Below are positions 23,811-32,698 of a stretch of DNA of 36,858 nucleotides, one piece after another; within the stretch, counting starts at the first letter, position 1; each line of letters begins with the position of its first letter. Source of the stretch: Synergistaceae bacterium UBA6101. GTDB lineage: Bacteria > Synergistota > Synergistia > Synergistales > Synergistaceae. Under the pieces are notes generated by a model. That model saw only the letters and a list, made by a program, of their open reading frames with translations, had not been told where the DNA came from and searched no databases. The stretch covers positions 1 through 36,858 of the forward strand of contig DIWR01000019.1 in assembly GCA_002428495.1 (NCBI GenBank). Direction: 5' to 3'. Made by a program: the position numbers and the translations under genes.

Positions 23811-24404
23811 TCATACTACGTGCTTGTTATCTTTGTAGAAAGGGCAGTCCTCTTCAAGACACTCAAGGTTATATTTACCGAAGGAGCACTTGATCTCTTC
23901 AGGGCAGGAGAGGGCGCACCCGAATTCATCCAACACTGTTTTGGTCGCATATCTTATCGCAATGAAAGCATTTCTTTTACAGCATCTGGGACCTCCGACG
24001 TCTGCCATTTCCCTGAGAGACTCCGCCGTAGCTCTGTTGCACAAGGACCATGTGTCTTTGGATAATGGAGTCGTTTTCGTTATCACACTGAAAAATATTC
24101 CTACCCCTATAGCTGCGCCGCATGTGCCATGGGTCCCGCAGAAAGCAGGAAGTACCTCCTGTGCTCTTTTCTTTACTATTTCCAGTTCTTCACTGAACTT
24201 ACTGCCTTCTACAGATCGTTTTTTCTGTAAAGCAGTTAGCAGAACTGCCGGGACAAGATAGTGGTGCGCATAATTATGCATAGGGAATTCAGGGTGCTGC
24301 ATTATATCAAGTGCTATGTCCATTGGACATTTGTATCCCTGAGAATCAAAATTTTTAGTACAAATTTCTGTGATTATTTCGAATGCTTTTTCTTCTATAG
24401 GCAT
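23811..24404 (-). CDS. DUF5714 cysteine-rich protein
   Basis: The 197-residue protein has about twelve cysteines, including FCGTHGTCGAAIG near 90, GPRCCKRNAF near 140, and a C-terminal CALSCPEEIKCSF / ECLEEDCPFY cluster. This pattern suggests one or more iron-sulfur clusters or metal sites. The family is recurrent beside corrinoid methyltransferase genes. It starts 2 nt after the CobW-like stop at ATG 24404; an in-frame TTG six bases earlier is less likely. The biochemical role is unknown. Confidence 0.72.
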   Translation of the reverse strand: MPIEEKAFEIITEICTKNFDSQGYKCPMDIALDIMQHPEFPMHNYAHHYLVPAVLLTALQKKRSVEGSKFSEELEIVKKRAQEVLPAFCGTHGTCGAAIGVGIFFSVITKTTPLSKDTWSLCNRATAESLREMADVGGPRCCKRNAFIAIRYATKTVLDEFGCALSCPEEIKCSFGKYNLECLEEDCPFYKDNKHVV

Positions 24405-24406
24405 TA

Positions 24407-25408
24407 TCAAAACCTCACTTCCAAAAGTTTGAGCCCTTTACCCTGGAAAATGGCGGGGAGTTCTCTCCTGTCCCTCTTTGTTCGTATGAATATGGCCAGG
24501 TTCCTCTCCATTGAAAAGCCTTCTTCAGCATCTCTGTAGACCGGCTTGGATCCTTCCACTATGTCAAATACTTTCCATTTGCTGTCTGTGTCGATAAAGT
24601 AGCCTTTCGACCTGACTATATCTTGAGGAAGCTCTTCAAGTATCTCCCTGAACTTCTCGGGATCTCCCTCCCAGAAGATGCTGTATGAAGCGAGCTTGTC
24701 AGGCGGGAGAAGATGGGCATCCATGCTCTTCAGTTCCTCGGCTATGAATTCTTCCCATTCTTTCCATTCGGGGATATCTTTCGCCTTTTCCGGATCTTTC
24801 TCACCGGCGAGGATGAGTTCCCAGGAAACTTTTCCGTATTCCGCATGGGTTATTTGGGCATCAGGGTTTAGCTCCCTGACATGTTTGTCCAGTGCTTCAA
24901 GCTCTTCCTGAGATACCAGATCTATCTTGTTTATTACTATGTGGCTGGCCGCTTCAACTTGTTTGATGACCGCGTTGAACAGGTCAAGCCAGTTTTCAAA
25001 GCGCAGAGCGTCTACAAGGCAGATATTGCCTTCAAGTTTGTAAAAGTCGCTGAGCCTTCCATGCCCCAGGTCACGTTTTATGTCTGTCGTGTCTGCTACT
25101 CCGCTTGCCTCTACAAGCAGCACTGTTGGGTCGTAATCGTTGAATATCGTGTACAGCGCCTTGAGAAAGTCTCCTTTGGCACATGCACAGAAGATCGAGC
25201 CCCTGCTTATCTCAATTATTTCAAGTCCCTTTTTGCGGACTACGTCACCGTCAACTCCGGCCTTTCCGAATTCGTTCATAAGGACGGCAGCCCTTTCACC
25301 ATCCGGAACTGTTTCAAGAAGGTTCTGCAGCAGGGTGGTTTTGCCGCTGCCGAGGAACCCTGATAGGAGAAAGACTTTGCATTTGTTTTTTGTTGCCTGT
25401 TCAGCCAT
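24407..25408 (-). CDS. CobW/COG0523-like GTPase
   Basis: The 333-residue P-loop GTPase has VFLLSGFLGSGKTTLLQN at residues about 12-28, VLMNEFGKAGVDGDV and VINKIDLVS (NKxD), as in COG0523 metallochaperones. The usual CxCC metal motif is replaced by RGSIFCACAKGDF, which has only two cysteines. A C-terminal domain follows (about residues 200-333). The start ATG at 25408 has AAGGA upstream; a longer frame is open but lacks a ribosome binding site. It is embedded between RACo and DUF5714 genes, so a role in corrinoid or metal delivery to the methyltransferase system is likely. Confidence 0.82.
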   Translation of the reverse strand: MAEQATKNKCKVFLLSGFLGSGKTTLLQNLLETVPDGERAAVLMNEFGKAGVDGDVVRKKGLEIIEISRGSIFCACAKGDFLKALYTIFNDYDPTVLLVEASGVADTTDIKRDLGHGRLSDFYKLEGNICLVDALRFENWLDLFNAVIKQVEAASHIVINKIDLVSQEELEALDKHVRELNPDAQITHAEYGKVSWELILAGEKDPEKAKDIPEWKEWEEFIAEELKSMDAHLLPPDKLASYSIFWEGDPEKFREILEELPQDIVRSKGYFIDTDSKWKVFDIVEGSKPVYRDAEEGFSMERNLAIFIRTKRDRRELPAIFQGKGLKLLEVRF

Positions 25409-25421
25409 TTTTGACCATCCT

Positions 25422-27044
25422 TTAAAATGACATATTGCCGATAAAGATCTCCTGAAAGTCCTTATGGCTTGCAAGCTCTATGTGTTCCGCCCTTTTGATG
25501 ATACGGGCGGCTGTGTCCCACAGTGACGGGTCCTTCAGCATCAGGCATGCCCCGGCACCGGCGCTGTTGCCTATGGGGTGTATCCTCTCCCTTGCCACGT
25601 CGGGTAGGATCGATAGCCTCACCGCGTTTTCTATGTCTATGTAGTTGCCGAATGCCCCTGCTAAATATACGTTTTTGATATCATCCAGCTTTTTGCCCGC
25701 AACATCGAGGAGGATCTGCGCCCCCGCAGCTATTGCTCCCTTTGCAAGCTGTATTTCACGTATGTCCTTCTGGGTTATGCCAACTTCAGGATTGCTGCCG
25801 TACTGTCCTTCTTCTGCGAGTATGAAGGAAAGGTCTTTGCCCTTCTTACCTTTGTATCTGTTAGACAGATGCTCTTCCAGTTCCTCTTTATCCGCAAACC
25901 TGCCGCTTTCTGTTATGACACCGATTTTCAGTAGTTCAGAGATGGCGTCTACGAGACCGGAACCGCATATACCTATGGGCGGCATGTCACCGATGGTGGT
26001 TATGCTCATGCCGCTGCCGTTTTTCTTTACGCTGTCTATTGCGCCGGGAGCGGCCCTCATCCCCATTTTTATTTTGGCACCTTCAAGGGCGGGACCTGCT
26101 GCGGCGGAGCAGCAAAGCATGAAGTCGCTGTTTCCGAGAACCATTTCGTTGTTTGTGCCTATGTCTACAAGGAGCGAAAGTTCTTCGCTTTTATGGATGC
26201 CGGTGTATATTATGCCGGATACTATGTCCCCTCCGACGAAGCCGTGAATGTTGGGGAGAAGCTTTACTTTGACCCCTTTTTCGGCATTTATTCCAAGTTC
26301 TGAGGCCTCAAATTCAAGGCTGTCGTAAAACTGCGGCTGAAATGGCGATCTGCCTATGCTTTCCGGGGAAACACCGGCGAATATGTGTTCCATGGTAGTG
26401 TTTCCTGCAACTGCCATTCTGTCTTTTGCTGAGAGTTTGCGCCCGGTCTTTGAGAAGACTTCTTTGATGAGTGAGTTTATCTGTTTCGTTACCGCTCTTT
26501 GCAGCTCCGACAGCTTTTCAGGGTCATTACCTATGTAGCTTATCCTTGATATTACATCGGCACCGAATGAAGTCTGGGGGTTTATGGCGGAGGATGCGGC
26601 AAGGGTCATCCCTGTGCCCAGATCGACCAGGTAGGCAACTATTGTCGTGGTGCCTATGTCGACCGCTATGCCGCTGCCATTGTCACCGCAGCGTGCTGTG
26701 TCTGTATTGTTGCTGTTTTCAAAGGTGTCAAGAACTTTGATACTTTGTGAGTCCTGGGCAGGGATAGTTACCTTCATGCCGCCGGATGCCTTTGTCTGGC
26801 AGGCCAGCCTGAAGCCCGATGAAAGTTCTTCTTCGGAGAATATCTTTTTCTCTTTTGATGTCGGCTCGGGAATAGTCCCGCTTAGTATGACCCTGCACTT
26901 GCCGCAGAGGCCTGTGCCTCCGCATGGCTGGTCTATGTAGATGCCGTTGCGGAGAAGCAGCTCTCCCACTGTTTCACCGGGGAGATGTTCTGTCCAGCTG
27001 CTGCGTTCTGTGATAAAGACTTTTTCGTTTCTTTTTTCATTCAT
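25422..27044 (-). CDS. RACo-like corrinoid reductive activase (2Fe-2S ferredoxin plus ASKHA domain)
   Basis: The 540-residue protein uses ATP and an electron to return accidentally oxidised Co(II) corrinoid to Co(I). The N-terminus is a plant-type 2Fe-2S domain with Cys41, Cys47, Cys50 and Cys82 (CGGTGLCGKC ... RLAC). A linker follows, then an ASKHA/DUF4445 ATPase: AVDIGTTTIVAYLVDL near 128, VAGNTTMEHIF near 215, LLVDIGTNNEMVLG near 300 and IGICGSGLVDAISELL near 360. The length is slightly short of the ~600 typical of RACo. It overlaps the HyuA-like gene by 4 nt. Methyltransferase activation is the best assignment given the operon. Confidence 0.88.
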   Translation of the reverse strand: MNEKRNEKVFITERSSWTEHLPGETVGELLLRNGIYIDQPCGGTGLCGKCRVILSGTIPEPTSKEKKIFSEEELSSGFRLACQTKASGGMKVTIPAQDSQSIKVLDTFENSNNTDTARCGDNGSGIAVDIGTTTIVAYLVDLGTGMTLAASSAINPQTSFGADVISRISYIGNDPEKLSELQRAVTKQINSLIKEVFSKTGRKLSAKDRMAVAGNTTMEHIFAGVSPESIGRSPFQPQFYDSLEFEASELGINAEKGVKVKLLPNIHGFVGGDIVSGIIYTGIHKSEELSLLVDIGTNNEMVLGNSDFMLCCSAAAGPALEGAKIKMGMRAAPGAIDSVKKNGSGMSITTIGDMPPIGICGSGLVDAISELLKIGVITESGRFADKEELEEHLSNRYKGKKGKDLSFILAEEGQYGSNPEVGITQKDIREIQLAKGAIAAGAQILLDVAGKKLDDIKNVYLAGAFGNYIDIENAVRLSILPDVARERIHPIGNSAGAGACLMLKDPSLWDTAARIIKRAEHIELASHKDFQEIFIGNMSF

Positions 27045-29101
27045 ATCAATTCACCTTTGAAGGAACTCTTTTTCCTGTCTCTGACTGAATAAAATATTTC
27101 TGTCCATAGGTGCACCTCCGTACCGCCTGACGTTTCAGCCTTTTCATCTGTCCTGCTGCTTTCAACGATCGGGTTTTCTGCCCCGGTCTTTTTTGCACGG
27201 TCACAGATCCATGGGGCCATATAAGATTCAGCTTTTTGGACCGCAGTATCCAGATCATCGTAGTCGCAGATCCCTTCAGGCAGGTGGACACGGAAGGTAT
27301 GGCCCTTCATCGGAGTTATCCAGACTGAATACTTCATTGAAAATGAGCTTACAGCAGCACCTACCGCTCCCGCAACTTCCGCATAGGGAGGAATGTTGCC
27401 CTCTTCGCCAAGCAGTTCTGCCGCCTCTTTTATGAAAGCCCATGCAGGAGCTCCTATCCCAATTATTTCGGAATTCACCCTGAATTGAAGAGAGGGGCCA
27501 TTTCGACGGCCGTTGAGCAGCATATTTGTGAGGAGCTTTTCAGTATCCTTCGTCAGATATGATCCATTCCCGTTGAGAAGCATGCTTTTTTTGAAAATGT
27601 TAAGAGCTGCAAGGGCAACGAATTTCTTATATACTTCAGCTGCTGTCTCCTCTGCGCTACTTTTATGTCCGGACATTATTTCAGCGCCTGCCCTTGAGGC
27701 CTCCCTGTTCCACTTGTCAAGTTTTCCAAGTACATGCAGGGCATCTGTAGGAGTAAAGCCCGCGAAATCAAGCAAACCGTTTTTTTGCATTTCTTCCAGC
27801 TTTGAAAAATACATTCTCGAAAGATATCCTTTTTCCGCAAGAGCTTCCCTGCTGCAGATGCCGTTTTTCAAACCCTCATTCAGCTTTGTTTCCAGAACTC
27901 CTTCTTTGGACTCCGTCCTGTTCTTAACTATGAGGAGGGGTTCTTTAGGCTCGTTTGATTTCTTCGATGGGATAAGACTCTCTCTCAGAGCAGGGGCTTC
28001 AGAAACAGCCGAACATAACGGCTTTACCCTTCCGGGGCCGATCTCAAAGAGATCCCCCTTGTTGTCGTACCTGACTCTGCTGTCACCGCCAAGGCCGACA
28101 GTAAATATATCTATTGCTTTTATAAGGGTCCTGTGGCTGCCAACGCTTGCTCCATTCGCAGAAATAGCAGGATCCCCGTTTTTGTCCAGGTAAATAATAT
28201 CGGTCGTCGTACCTCCGATGTCCACGACCCATGACCCTCTTTCAATGCCCTGTGCCTTACCGAGACAAGCGGCTCCTATCGCGCTTGCCGCCGGGCCGGA
28301 GACTATCGTCTCGATTGGATGGGCCTTCGCCCACTCCGAACTGACCAAAGAGCCGTCACCCCTTACCACAGAAAGGGGTACATCGATACCGCGGCTTTTA
28401 AGCACCTTTTCCACTGACCCCAGAAGATCCATGACTATCGGTATGAGTCCCGCATTGAGTGATGCAGTCGCGGCACGAAGTATGGCATCCAGGTCGGAGG
28501 AGAGTTCATGTCCGCAGGTCACAGGCATTCCGGGACAAAGTGAAAGGATCTCTTCTTTTGCCGCTATTTCGTGGGATGGATTCCTTACAGAGAAAAAACC
28601 CGATATCGCTGTCGATCTGACAGCGCTCTTGAGTTTTTCGAACGAGGTCCTGAGGCTGGACAGGTCCAACGGAGCCTGCTCGTTGCCCTTAACATCATGC
28701 CCGCCTGATATTAGTATGATCTTATCTGTGCCGAACTTGTTGCTGTCTATTGCTTTCTTTACCTGGGCTTCATCATAGCCAATAAGCACAAGTCCCGATG
28801 CCCGGGTCTTGCCTTCGACTACCGCGTTGGTCGCAAAGGTGGTCGCAAGGTTTACCGCCCTTATGTCTTTGACGTCTATCTCTTTTGAGATAAGATCCAG
28901 CCCCCTGCCTATGGTGCCGACAAGGTCGTCATGGTCCGTAGGTGTCTTTGCCGAACCTGCCACAGAAGCGTCTGCAAACCTCAGGAACGCCAGATCCGTA
29001 AATGTTCCACCGGCATCTATACCAAGTATTCCGTCTCTTTCCATTTCAGATACCAGATCCATTTCTTTGTTGGTTTCGTCTCTATCAGTTCTGAAAATCA
29101 C
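27041..29101 (-). CDS. Hydantoinase/oxoprolinase A (HyuA)-family protein without a HyuB partner
   Basis: The 686-residue protein has the ASKHA-type nucleotide-binding N-terminus GILGIDAGGTFTDLAFLRF near residue 25, TTFATNAVVEGK near 93, and the hydantoinase A core with VSGPAASAIGAACL near 270 and GSWVVDIGGTTTDIIYLDK near 290. Canonical ATP-dependent hydantoinases and oxoprolinases need a B subunit, which is absent here. The GTG start overlaps the rpiR stop as GTGA. Position immediately before RACo in the operon hints at a corrinoid-related or ring-opening role, unproven. Confidence 0.8.
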   Translation of the reverse strand: MIFRTDRDETNKEMDLVSEMERDGILGIDAGGTFTDLAFLRFADASVAGSAKTPTDHDDLVGTIGRGLDLISKEIDVKDIRAVNLATTFATNAVVEGKTRASGLVLIGYDEAQVKKAIDSNKFGTDKIILISGGHDVKGNEQAPLDLSSLRTSFEKLKSAVRSTAISGFFSVRNPSHEIAAKEEILSLCPGMPVTCGHELSSDLDAILRAATASLNAGLIPIVMDLLGSVEKVLKSRGIDVPLSVVRGDGSLVSSEWAKAHPIETIVSGPAASAIGAACLGKAQGIERGSWVVDIGGTTTDIIYLDKNGDPAISANGASVGSHRTLIKAIDIFTVGLGGDSRVRYDNKGDLFEIGPGRVKPLCSAVSEAPALRESLIPSKKSNEPKEPLLIVKNRTESKEGVLETKLNEGLKNGICSREALAEKGYLSRMYFSKLEEMQKNGLLDFAGFTPTDALHVLGKLDKWNREASRAGAEIMSGHKSSAEETAAEVYKKFVALAALNIFKKSMLLNGNGSYLTKDTEKLLTNMLLNGRRNGPSLQFRVNSEIIGIGAPAWAFIKEAAELLGEEGNIPPYAEVAGAVGAAVSSFSMKYSVWITPMKGHTFRVHLPEGICDYDDLDTAVQKAESYMAPWICDRAKKTGAENPIVESSRTDEKAETSGGTEVHLWTEIFYSVRDRKKSSFKGELI

Positions 29102-29988
29102 AACGTGATATTTCTTTCAACAAGTGTCTTTTCAAGCTTACGCATTTTTGTAATGGACTTATCTTTATTAACAGCACCTGTTTCTATAACCAAAGCTTCA
29201 ACAGCTGTTATTACGGAAGCAATTGAATAATGGTCTTCTGTCTGTTCAACACAAAGCAAAACGTCCGCATACTGTGCGGCTATGCATAACTGGCTGTTAG
29301 TGATCACTATAGTCTTGATCGAATTAATATGTCCGTACTCTGCAGCCTTGATCGATGTGACGGCATAATGCGGACCACCCATGGATATAACTACTATCAC
29401 ATCATTTGGACCCATGCCGCTCAGCGCATCGTAAATCTCATCCTCGCCGTAGCTTATCATAAAAACATTATCCATCATTTGGCTCAGCATAGAATGTAGG
29501 TATATTCCCACTGCACGGGAAGACCGAACTGCAACTATATACACTTTTCCGGCATTACTCAATGTCTGCGCTGCTGAGCAGACAGCCTCCGCAAGATTGT
29601 TGCTGACCGAGGAAGTAATAGCAGAGATATTGTCTCTCGCGACCCAAGTCAACACATGGAAATCGGGCCTCTCTTTTTCCAGCGATTTTTCAACATTCCA
29701 CCAAAGCGGTATTTTGTCGTCTATTATGTAACTTTGAATTCTTCCTATCATATCGCGGTAGCTTTCAAAGCCCAGTGATTTCACAGTCCTTACTACTGTT
29801 GCAGGACTTATGCTGCTGTTCCTGGCAAGTTCTTCAACGGTCCAGAAAGCTATTTTCTTGTGATTCTTGATAATATAGCTGCACAGCTCTCTCTGTCTTG
29901 GGCTTAATTTCATCCCTTCATTCCTGAATACGGAGAAGAGATCGTCTATTATTTTATTTTCTACCGACAAAAGACCTTCGTTGTTCAT
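29098..29988 (-). CDS. MurR/RpiR-family transcriptional regulator
   Basis: The 296-residue protein has an N-terminal HTH_6 domain (about residues 10-85, with ELARNSSISPATVVRTVKSLGF) and a C-terminal SIS domain (about 130-265, with KVYIVAVRSSRAVGIYLH, NDVIVVISMGGPH and TIVITNSQLCIAAQYAD). Regulators of this type normally bind phosphosugars. Here it is placed in the middle of a corrinoid/aconitase X operon, so it may respond to a locus metabolite. Its end overlaps the HyuA-like start. The ribosome binding site is weak (GTGGGATC). Confidence 0.88.
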   Translation of the reverse strand: MNNEGLLSVENKIIDDLFSVFRNEGMKLSPRQRELCSYIIKNHKKIAFWTVEELARNSSISPATVVRTVKSLGFESYRDMIGRIQSYIIDDKIPLWWNVEKSLEKERPDFHVLTWVARDNISAITSSVSNNLAEAVCSAAQTLSNAGKVYIVAVRSSRAVGIYLHSMLSQMMDNVFMISYGEDEIYDALSGMGPNDVIVVISMGGPHYAVTSIKAAEYGHINSIKTIVITNSQLCIAAQYADVLLCVEQTEDHYSIASVITAVEALVIETGAVNKDKSITKMRKLEKTLVERNITL

Positions 29989-30033
29989 GATCCCACATCT
30001 TTTCAGTTCAGGATATATTACTTTTTCGCAGAA

Positions 30034-30456
30034 TCATTTTTTAGTTATTACTACCTCACCGGTAGTTCCGTTGAGCTCTACCCAGTCTCCTGTTGAAATG
30101 ACTTTTATCGGATCCACATCTGTGAAGTCCACGACAGCCGGTATATTCATGCTTGCTATGGCGACCCCAAGGCGCGCGTCGATCTTTGTGGAGATCCATC
30201 CAGCAGGTTTAACGCCCGCGATCAATGCTCCTTTGAAATGTGCAGAAAAACCGTTTGATCCTTTTGCACATGGGACGACCAGTATCGCATTTTTGATAGA
30301 TATGCCGTAATTGATATTGCCCTTTTCATAGACTACTCCGTCGACATCACCCAGGGCTCCTGAATTCCCTGCTATGCTGTCGGGGAATACTATTGCAGGA
30401 CCCGATGCCGTTCCTTCCAAAGCACCTCTGCCTTTGATGACTATCTTTTCCATCAT
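30034..30456 (-). CDS. Aconitase X small subunit (DUF126 swivelling domain)
   Basis: The 140-residue beta-rich swivelling domain forms the second half of the aconitase X active site. GTASGPAIVFPDSI, GALGDVDGVVYEKG and VVPCAKGSNGFSAHFKGAL are characteristic, with the serine-glycine-rich loop contributing to catalysis. The start is the ATG at 30456 with GGAGGAGG upstream, overlapping the large-subunit stop as ATGA, so the two subunits are translationally coupled. Separate subunits correspond to the heteromeric type of aconitase X. Confidence 0.88.
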   Translation of the reverse strand: MMEKIVIKGRGALEGTASGPAIVFPDSIAGNSGALGDVDGVVYEKGNINYGISIKNAILVVPCAKGSNGFSAHFKGALIAGVKPAGWISTKIDARLGVAIASMNIPAVVDFTDVDPIKVISTGDWVELNGTTGEVVITKK

Positions 30457-31739
30457 TCGGCCTCCTCCCATCTGCCCTTTACCGCCGCGTCTATGCAACG
30501 CTTGATATCTCCGTAATAGACCGGCACTTTTGTCTGGTGTCTTATGCCTACCGCCTGTTTAACTCCGTTCATCACCATTCCGGTCGCATGTTTATGGCTA
30601 TCTTCTCTCATTACTATAGGACAGCTTCCGGTAAGGACAAAGGCCCCTGAATCCTCAATATCTTTGGTATAACAATTGACATCTGCCATCGCCTTGGTTG
30701 CGTAATCGGTCCACACAAAGAGTTCAGTACCCTCTCTTATCTTTTTGCCTTTGATGTATTCAGATATCTCTTTCAGTTCATCAAGGGAAAGATGCGGGCA
30801 GCCAATGCTTATATAATCTACCGGACCACTTCCCTCATCGCATATCTTAGACAAAGATTCTGCAATATCATTTTCGGTTATTTCAATTTCGTGCCTGCAT
30901 GTTTTTCCTCCTGTAGCCATTTCAAGAGTCTGAGCTTCAGGCGTTATCCCGACTATGTGACAGAGTTCAGTTGCGCTGGACACTGATATTGAGGACGAGA
31001 ACTGACGCATCCTGTTTATCTCGGGCCTTTTGAAATCTCCGACTAAAACCGGCACTACGTTTTTGGGTAATTTTTTGCCTATCGTGTAACCAAGAACGTC
31101 CCATTCCGAAACGCTTTCCACATCACACTTCACCCTTACAAGGCAGTCAGCATATCTGTTTTCTTTGATATGCATCCCCCACTTGGGCGTCCTTCCCGTT
31201 ATTGCTGCACATACCGCAGCCTCGACTCCGTCGGAATTGCCATAAGCTCCGAAAAAGGAGTTGCTTATTACGACATTGCTCGACTCAGTTGATAGGAAAT
31301 GCTCTCCCATCAGGGGAACCCATCCGACATAGTATGGGGTACATGATTCTACGATCTTTACTCCCATCTTCCTCGCGGCTCCGGTGTAAACCTTGTTTTT
31401 GTCGCTGTATTCCTTTGAAAGGTGCGTCTTGTCACAGTTCCACATGTCGCAGCTTGCGGCACAGGTCTGGACCTTGCATTCCGGAGCCATCTCGCCCAGC
31501 TCGATATCTTCATCGGAACAGAGGTAAAACTCTGAAAAGATTTTTTTGTAGTCTTCACCATGCTTGTAGCAGTCCAGATAGTGCTGGGCGCCTATAAACA
31601 ATGTAGTTCTTGAAACTTCGCAAAATTCTTCCGCACCAAGAACTTTAGCATAGCGGACATTGAATTCCATCGCCTTCTGTTTGAACTTCCCCATTTTGCC
31701 GTCTAGCATTGCCTTTTCATGATCTGTCAACTTCAACAT
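30453..31739 (-). CDS. Aconitase X large (catalytic) subunit, candidate cis-3-hydroxyproline dehydratase
   Basis: The 428-residue DUF521 protein shows the family segments ECKVQTCAASCDMWN near residue 90, ESCTPYYVGWVPLMGEH near 135, SNSFFGAYGNSDGVEAA near 160, ITPEAQTL, SIGCPHLSLDEL near 310 and TGSCPIV. These carry the Fe-S-site cysteines. Known bacterial members dehydrate cis-3-hydroxy-L-proline, and archaeal members dehydrate mevalonate 5-phosphate. The proline route is favoured by the bacterial context, MttB-family neighbour and ProC-like gene, but the substrate is inferred. It overlaps the EamA-family gene by 7 nt. Confidence 0.85.
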   Translation of the reverse strand: MLKLTDHEKAMLDGKMGKFKQKAMEFNVRYAKVLGAEEFCEVSRTTLFIGAQHYLDCYKHGEDYKKIFSEFYLCSDEDIELGEMAPECKVQTCAASCDMWNCDKTHLSKEYSDKNKVYTGAARKMGVKIVESCTPYYVGWVPLMGEHFLSTESSNVVISNSFFGAYGNSDGVEAAVCAAITGRTPKWGMHIKENRYADCLVRVKCDVESVSEWDVLGYTIGKKLPKNVVPVLVGDFKRPEINRMRQFSSSISVSSATELCHIVGITPEAQTLEMATGGKTCRHEIEITENDIAESLSKICDEGSGPVDYISIGCPHLSLDELKEISEYIKGKKIREGTELFVWTDYATKAMADVNCYTKDIEDSGAFVLTGSCPIVMREDSHKHATGMVMNGVKQAVGIRHQTKVPVYYGDIKRCIDAAVKGRWEEAE

Positions 31740-32680
31740 CTGACCACTCCTCTGCGGGATCCTTTATTGTTTTCCATTATCTTGTCTACCCAAAGCGTAA
31801 GTGTTACAAAAATAATTATTACTGTACCTAAAACGGACTGGTTATTAAAACTTTCCTTTCCAAGCGTTACTCCAAGAAATAATGCAACGAGTGGATTAAC
31901 AAAAGAAATACTTCCCAGACGACTTGGAGGTTCAACTGACGCAAGCCAGCTGTATGACGAGAAAGCCACTATTGATCCAAAAATAATCAGATAAAAAATA
32001 CCTTTGTATGCCACTGACGGTATCGTTATAATTGAAGGCATCCTTTCACCCATTGCTCTTCCCGCTGCAATTTGAAAAGGAGAGCTGATAAGCATTGCAA
32101 TTCCTGAAGAAAATAAATTTGAAGCAGGTCTGGGACATACTTTCAAAAGTAGGCTTCCTACCGCCCAGGAAAAAGAACCTGTCATAAGGACAAAAAGGGC
32201 AAGAGGACTGATCAATAATTTCGTTCCCGAAGGATCTTTTGAGAATATTATCAGGCTGACCCCAATGATACCTGCGCTAACACACAGATAGTTCATAAGC
32301 GACTGTTTTTCCTGATGGAAAAAGATCCTGTCAAGGACGATCATCATTAAAGGTATTATCGATTGGATAACCACAACAATAGAGGATGGTACGTATTTGC
32401 ATGACCATGATGTACTGGAATTCGAAATTGCCAGAAGAAAAAAAGCCATAATAAAAGTATTGATCCATTCTTTGCCTCTGGGGATAGGGTGCTTCCTGAA
32501 AGTGCACCAGAAAACTATGACCATCCCGGCCACGAAATATCTTAAAGCAGAGGAATGAAGAGGAGGAAGGTATTTCACTATTACTGATATTGCAAACGCA
32601 GTTGATCCCCAGATAAAATAAGTCGCCAGATAGGCCAGTATTAGTTTGATGTTTTCCTTTTCCTCAACTAACCTGGGCAT
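31733..32680 (-). CDS. EamA/DMT-family transporter
   Basis: The 315-residue inner-membrane protein has ten predicted hydrophobic helices arranged as two EamA repeats. The N-terminal YLATYFIWGSTAFAISVIVKY and the second repeat near FNNQSVLGTVIIIFVTL are typical of drug/metabolite transporters. It has an AGGTGG ribosome binding site and overlaps the aconitase X large-subunit gene. Export of a product or uptake of a solute related to the operon is plausible; the ligand is unknown. Confidence 0.85.
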   Translation of the reverse strand: MPRLVEEKENIKLILAYLATYFIWGSTAFAISVIVKYLPPLHSSALRYFVAGMVIVFWCTFRKHPIPRGKEWINTFIMAFFLLAISNSSTSWSCKYVPSSIVVVIQSIIPLMMIVLDRIFFHQEKQSLMNYLCVSAGIIGVSLIIFSKDPSGTKLLISPLALFVLMTGSFSWAVGSLLLKVCPRPASNLFSSGIAMLISSPFQIAAGRAMGERMPSIITIPSVAYKGIFYLIIFGSIVAFSSYSWLASVEPPSRLGSISFVNPLVALFLGVTLGKESFNNQSVLGTVIIIFVTLTLWVDKIMENNKGSRRGVVRC

Positions 32681-32698
32681 ATTGATCCACCTGCTATC

